From Burkholderiales bacterium (GTDB lineage: Bacteria > Pseudomonadota > Gammaproteobacteria > Burkholderiales > Burkholderiaceae), in assembly GCA_947371645.1 (NCBI GenBank), contig CANBQJ010000139.1, forward strand, positions 1 to 9,729: a stretch of 9,729 nt of DNA, written 5' to 3'. Numbering within the stretch: position 1 is the stretch's first letter; every line of letters starts with the position of its first letter. Made by a program: the position numbers and the translations under genes. The notes below the pieces were generated by a model. That model saw nothing but the letters and a program-made list of their open reading frames with translations, searched no databases and was not told the origin of the DNA. Of the stretch, positions 7,046 to 9,729 are shown one piece after another.

Positions 7046-7051
7046 ATTGTA
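7046..7051 (-). promoter_or_regulatory. Possible -10 element of pgk
   Basis: Read on the minus strand, TACAAT (five of six consensus bases) ends 36 bases before the pgk start codon. No recognisable -35 lies at 16-18 bases upstream. This is the best promoter-like sequence in the 202-base gap between azlD and pgk (7010-7211), which otherwise shows no gene or strong structure. Confidence 0.35.
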
Positions 7052-7211
7052 GGAACTTGCGCGCCCGATCCATACCCTGCAGTCACGCGCCACCCATTGC
7101 GATGCCCCCGTCCGCGCCTTCTGTCATGGGCACCCCACAACGCCACAGCCTGGCCGATGCAACCCTTGCCAGATCGCGCCAGCCTCACGCATCACCGGGT
7201 GGCAGGTTTCG

Positions 7212-7565
7212 TCAGCCCCACCACGCCCGCAAAGGGAGGTACACCGCCATGCCCACGATGATCGTGCCCAGCATGTCCTTGCGCCACCAGGCCCACAACG
7301 CCGCCACCGGCGCCGCCACGAATCGCGCATCCACCCAGTGTTGGGGCCAATGCCCACCTTGCAGCAGCACCTCGGGCAGCACGACGGCAGCCAGGGCCGC
7401 CATCGGCGCATATCGCAAACCGCGCTCCACCCACACGGGCATGCGCCAGGGTCTGTCGCTCAGGAAAAACGCCGACCGCGTCAACACCGACAAGGCCACC
7501 AGCCCCGCCACACCCAACCCCATGTAGGCCGCGTCCTTGTACTGCACCCAAGTCACCGTGGCCAT
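7212..7565 (-). CDS. azlD: AzlD-family small subunit of branched-chain amino-acid exporter
   Basis: This 117-residue inner-membrane protein is the small partner of AzlC; the pair exports branched-chain amino acids or analogues. Four hydrophobic stretches are seen, at about 12-36, 52-69, 83-95 and 98-112. The family core is recognisable as a Leu-Thr-Arg turn after the first helix (28-30) and RYAPMAALAAVVLPEVLL (51-68), with the conserved Pro and Pro-Glu. The ATG at 7565-7563 shares its A with the TGA of azlC (TGATG), a classic arrangement for translational coupling; an in-frame GTG two codons earlier is less likely. Length is near the usual 100-110 residues. The exact substrate cannot be told from sequence. 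Confidence 0.85.
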   Translation of the reverse strand: MATVTWVQYKDAAYMGLGVAGLVALSVLTRSAFFLSDRPWRMPVWVERGLRYAPMAALAAVVLPEVLLQGGHWPQHWVDARFVAAPVAALWAWWRKDMLGTIIVGMAVYLPLRAWWG

Positions 7566-8368
7566 CAGCACTCGCCTTCTTCACGGGCGCGGGCCCAGGT
7601 GTCCCAGCCCAGGCCAACGGCCACACCGATCACCACGGCCATCACGATGTAGAGCTTGAAGGGCAGGCTGTAGAACGCCGCCGCTGCGGCACCGGCCACC
7701 ACGGCCGCCGTGAACGTGCGGCGGTCACGCGACAGGTTCACCAGCAAAGCCAGCAAGGCCAGGGCACCCGCAAAGCTCAGCCCCCATTGGGTCGGGATCC
7801 AGGTCGCACCCATCACCCCCAGCAACGCTGCAGCGCACCAACCTGTCCAGTTCACGACAGCCAGCCCCAGGAAGTAGGCCAGGGGGTCGATGTACTCAGG
7901 GCCTGCAGGCTCGGATTCACCGTGCCGCTGTACCGTCAACACATAGGTCACGTCAGCTGTGAGGTAACCCGCCAGCAAGCGCCAACGCAGGGGCAGCGCG
8001 ATCAGGTGGAGGCGCATCTGCGCACTGAAAATCACGAAGCGGAGGTTGACGCACGCGGCCGTCAGCCAGATCACCCACAAGGGCGCCCCAACCAACAAGA
8101 GCGGTACCGCCGACAGTTGAGCGCTGGCCGCGAACACACACAGGGCCATCGTGGCCGCCACCCACACTGGCAGGCCTGACTTGGCCATCACCACACCGGT
8201 AACCACGCCCCAGGCGACCATGCCGGGCATCACCCGGGCCATGTCCACCATCCCTTGTCGGCGCTCGGGGTGGCGCCACAGCGCCTTCAGATCCACCCGA
8301 TCCCAAGGGCGTCGCGCCGGCGTCTGTTCAAGTGCCTCAGCCTTGGGGGTGTTCGCGCTTGTGTTCAC
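7565..8368 (-). CDS. azlC: AzlC-family large subunit of branched-chain amino-acid exporter
   Basis: This 267-residue polytopic inner-membrane protein is the large subunit of an AzlCD exporter. The first 40 residues are hydrophilic and cytosolic. Hydrophobic segments then run at about 47-62, 68-83, 86-106, 160-188, 196-211, 219-233 and 238-255. Family marks are ASAQLSAVPLL (81-91), VNLRFVIFSAQ (107-117) and LTADVTYVL (136-144), corresponding to the Gln, Asn-Leu-Arg and Thr-Asp positions typical of AzlC. The start is a GTG at 8368; the next possible start, Met40, would remove the hydrophilic leader just before the first helix and cannot be excluded. No strong Shine-Dalgarno is visible. The gene is 48 bases downstream of the lipoprotein gene and overlaps azlD by one base, so azlCD are one transcript, perhaps with the lipoprotein. 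Confidence 0.87.
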   Translation of the reverse strand: MNTSANTPKAEALEQTPARRPWDRVDLKALWRHPERRQGMVDMARVMPGMVAWGVVTGVVMAKSGLPVWVAATMALCVFAASAQLSAVPLLLVGAPLWVIWLTAACVNLRFVIFSAQMRLHLIALPLRWRLLAGYLTADVTYVLTVQRHGESEPAGPEYIDPLAYFLGLAVVNWTGWCAAALLGVMGATWIPTQWGLSFAGALALLALLVNLSRDRRTFTAAVVAGAAAAAFYSLPFKLYIVMAVVIGVAVGLGWDTWARAREEGEC

Positions 8369-8380
8369 CCGCAGATTGTG

Positions 8381-8411
8381 CGGTCTTCAGCCGCCTTTTG
8401 AAGGCAGACCG
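8381..8411 (-). other. Bulged hairpin between lipoprotein gene and azlC
   Basis: In the 48-base gap, CGGTCT (8381-8386) pairs with AGACCG (8406-8411). An inner GCCTT (8393-8397) pairs with AAGGC (8401-8405) around a 3-base loop, leaving a six-base bulge on one side. No T run follows on the minus strand, so it is not a standard terminator. It could protect a message end or affect azlC translation, whose start lies 12 bases further on. Confidence 0.35.
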
Positions 8412-8416
8412 GAGAA

Positions 8417-8854
8417 TCAGTGCGCTTTGGCTCCCGCCTTGCCAACGCCCTTCTTGGGTGCTGGATCGGGTTCTTCGGTGTCTTCGTCTTCCGACGCAGG
8501 CCTGGATGCCGCCGAAGCCGCGCCCGGCACTGGCCGCGGCACCACCGGCGCCACGCCCTCCAGTTTGTTCTCACGCATGTACTCGTCCATCTCCCGCCAG
8601 CCGGCGTACACCGCCGACTTCTCCGCCTTGGGGTTGAGCGTGTAGCAGTCCTCGATCGCACGGAGCGCGTGCCGGCAAGCACCGCCAACGGCCTTGGCAT
8701 CCGCTTGAACCCGTTCAGCGGCCTTTTGCGGTGTCTCGATGCCCAATTGATCGCAGCCGGACAGCATCAACACGAACACAAACAGGGCACGCTTCAAGGC
8801 CTGGTGTGGGCCTGATGTGCCATGCGAGAAGAACCGGGGCTGAAAGATGGACAT
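8417..8854 (-). CDS. Predicted lipoprotein of unknown function
   Basis: This is a 145-residue exported lipoprotein; I cannot name a family with a known role. The start at 8854 gives a signal peptide with a long n-region containing Lys21-Arg22, the hydrophobic core ALFVFVLM (23-30) and the lipobox LSGC (31-34), so Cys34 would be lipidated. The next residue is Asp35, which in enterobacteria keeps lipoproteins in the inner membrane; whether that rule holds here is uncertain. The mature part has a helical region with two cysteines, Cys60 and Cys70, ten apart, a WREMDEYMREN segment (87-97), and a proline-, acid- and lysine-rich low-complexity tail (about 103-145). A longer frame starting at 8938 would add 28 residues before the signal peptide and is unlikely. 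No good ribosome binding site is seen. It lies between smg and azlC on the same strand. Confidence 0.78.
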   Translation of the reverse strand: MSIFQPRFFSHGTSGPHQALKRALFVFVLMLSGCDQLGIETPQKAAERVQADAKAVGGACRHALRAIEDCYTLNPKAEKSAVYAGWREMDEYMRENKLEGVAPVVPRPVPGAASAASRPASEDEDTEEPDPAPKKGVGKAGAKAH

Positions 8855-8972
8855 GTCTGACAAACCGGGCCGGCGCGAAGCACGCCAGCAACCCGGATGC
8901 CTCTTATTCGGAACAATCGGCTGCCGCTTGAGTGACACGATCGGGCCAGTTCAGCCCACAGTTCATGCCAGA

Positions 8973-9425
8973 TCAGTGGATCAGCCGCTCGTCGTCATCG
9001 ACAAACAGCTCGTCAAGGATGAGGGCATCCGGCTCTTTGCCAAAGCTCCAGAACACCAGCAGCACCAGAATCTTGAAGTCGTCCAAGGAAACCGGCCCAT
9101 GGGGCACGGCCATCACGCGGTCCAGCAAGACTTCGCGCAAGGTCGGCGTCAGCACGCCTGCCGAAGCCAGGAAGTGCAGGAAGCCCAGAGCCTCCACACC
9201 CAAGCGATCGAGTTCAGCGTCAACGAAGATCCGACAAGACGTGTCAGCAGGGGCCTCGATGGCATGCTGCGTCACGGACTGAAGACCGTCGAGCCAAGTG
9301 AGTGCCTCAGAGATCTCTTCTTGCTCAAAGCCCACCGACGCCAATTTCCGAACCAACTGATCCGCGTCCGGGCAAGCGTCCGGTCGCCAATAGTGCTCGT
9401 AAAGGTAAACGAGGACATCAAACAT
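8973..9425 (-). CDS. smg: Smg family protein (DUF494)
   Basis: This 150-residue cytosolic protein belongs to the Smg/DUF494 family, close to the usual length of about 155. The N-terminus MFDVLVYLYEHYW and the following QLVRKLASVGFEQEEISEAL (23-42) are characteristic, as are the middle RIFVDAELDRLGVEALGFL (65-83) and the C-terminal VFWSFGKEPDALILDELF (124-141). The family's biochemical function is not established. In many proteobacteria smg sits between dprA and topA; here its downstream neighbour is a lipoprotein gene and upstream is an rRNA operon end. The ATG at 9425 is fixed by the family N-terminus, although the frame stays open into the rRNA. There is no Shine-Dalgarno, and a TATATT box only six bases before the ATG hints at a leaderless message. 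The 118 bases between its stop and the lipoprotein gene hold nothing I recognise. Confidence 0.88.
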   Translation of the reverse strand: MFDVLVYLYEHYWRPDACPDADQLVRKLASVGFEQEEISEALTWLDGLQSVTQHAIEAPADTSCRIFVDAELDRLGVEALGFLHFLASAGVLTPTLREVLLDRVMAVPHGPVSLDDFKILVLLVFWSFGKEPDALILDELFVDDDERLIH

Positions 9426-9431
9426 AGCGCC

Positions 9432-9437
9432 AATATA
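9432..9437 (-). promoter_or_regulatory. Possible -10 element of smg
   Basis: TATATT on the minus strand ends six bases before the smg ATG; transcription from it would begin at or next to the start codon. No -35 of quality lies at the normal distance. The rest of the 154-base gap up to the terminator (9426-9579) shows no other feature. Confidence 0.25.
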
Positions 9438-9579
9438 CCGCAAGCGGTCAAAACCAAGTCGAGCAAGAACCCGCGAACACCATGCTGGTGTCCAGGGTCC
9501 ACCTGCCCATTCCCACGGCCTCAGTGAAATCGTCGACAGCCCTGATCTGAACGGGGGCCGCGTGTGCCCGCCAGAACGC

Positions 9580-9606
9580 AAAAAGCCCCTGCACACGCAG
9601 GGGCTT
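9580..9606 (-). terminator. Intrinsic terminator of the rRNA operon
   Basis: Read on the minus strand, AAGCCCCTGC (9606-9597) pairs perfectly with GCAGGGGCTT (9592-9583) around the 4-base loop GTGT, and the right arm runs into three more T. It stands 24 bases after the 3' end of the 5S rRNA. A ten-base perfect G/C-rich stem with a T tail in this place is a standard rRNA operon terminator. Confidence 0.92.
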
Positions 9607-9630
9607 GAATTGCTTTGGGGGGTAGAGGTA

Positions 9631-9729
9631 GCCTGACGATGTCCTACTTTCACACGGGAATCCGCACTATCATCGGCGCTGAGTCGTTTCACTGTCCTGT
9701 TCGGGATGGGAAGGAGTGGGACCAACTCG
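9631..9729 (-). rRNA. rrf: 5S ribosomal RNA (5' end outside window)
   Basis: The minus strand reads as the betaproteobacterial 5S rRNA from about nucleotide 17 to its 3' end. Recognisable parts are GAGTTGGTCCCACTCC near the edge, CCCATCCCGAAC (loop B/C), the loop E region GCGCCGATGATAGTG, and the 3' closing strand CATCGTCAGGC. About 16 of roughly 116 nucleotides, including the 5' closing strand, lie beyond the right edge. The exact 3' nucleotide is uncertain by one or two bases. It is the last gene of an rRNA operon transcribed leftwards, followed by the terminator at 9580-9606. Confidence 0.96.

Noticed and set aside
5925..7052. Plus-strand frames opposite pgk (5925-6542, 6546-7052, 6560-7018)
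   Set aside because: They are antisense to a secure phosphoglycerate kinase and rich in Ser/Ala/Pro/Thr with no motif.
7057..7527. Plus-strand 156-codon frame over the azlD-pgk gap and azlD
   Set aside because: It is low-complexity and mostly antisense to azlD; no ribosome binding site or domain.
8847..9527. Plus-strand 226-codon frame opposite smg
   Set aside because: It is antisense to the recognisable Smg protein and has no family resemblance.
9426..9725. N-terminal extension of the smg frame into the 5S rRNA
   Set aside because: The frame stays open to 9725, but the extra 100 codons would translate the terminator and 5S rRNA; the family N-terminus is at 9425.

Overview
The window looks like a high-GC (roughly two thirds G+C by eye) betaproteobacterial chromosome, most probably Burkholderiales. 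The grounds are the 5S rRNA sequence at the right edge, the style of the Pgk and pyruvate kinase proteins, and the Smg and AzlCD proteins. Genes fill it densely. No gene-free stretch exceeds 300 bases; the largest gaps are about 200 bases (2827-3021 and 7010-7211). I see no tRNA, CRISPR array, insertion sequence or phage gene.

Layout from left to right. (1) 1-680, minus: the N-terminal two fifths of pyruvate kinase, cut by the window edge. (2) 833-5909, plus: a block of five co-directional genes, namely an alpha/beta hydrolase, an AraC-family regulator with an N-terminal arabinose-binding-like sensor domain, and three tandem paralogues of the COG3687/PF10118 'predicted metal-dependent hydrolase' family. 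(3) 5816-7009, minus: phosphoglycerate kinase, overlapping the last paralogue tail to tail by 94 bases. (4) 7212-8368, minus: azlD and azlC, a two-subunit amino-acid exporter whose reading frames overlap by one base. (5) 8417-8854, minus: a small lipoprotein of unknown function. (6) 8973-9425, minus: a Smg/DUF494 protein. (7) 9580-9729, minus: an intrinsic terminator and most of a 5S rRNA, the end of an rRNA operon.

The part worth attention is the plus-strand block. Each of the three paralogues keeps the same series of candidate metal ligands (Glu, Glu-x-x-His, Glu, Glu-x-x-His). This is the classical ligand order of ferritin-like four-helix di-iron proteins, so 'hydrolase' is probably a misleading family name. 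The block separates pgk from pyk, two glycolytic genes that as I recall lie next to each other in many Burkholderiales, and it runs in the opposite direction to both. The regulator upstream, a TGTGAAA element shared by the hydrolase and first-paralogue upstream regions, and the close spacing of paralogues 1 and 2 suggest a regulated accessory module. It may act in lipid, fatty-acid or other hydrophobic-substrate oxidation, but the substrate cannot be read from the sequence.

The remaining genes are ordinary housekeeping or transport genes.
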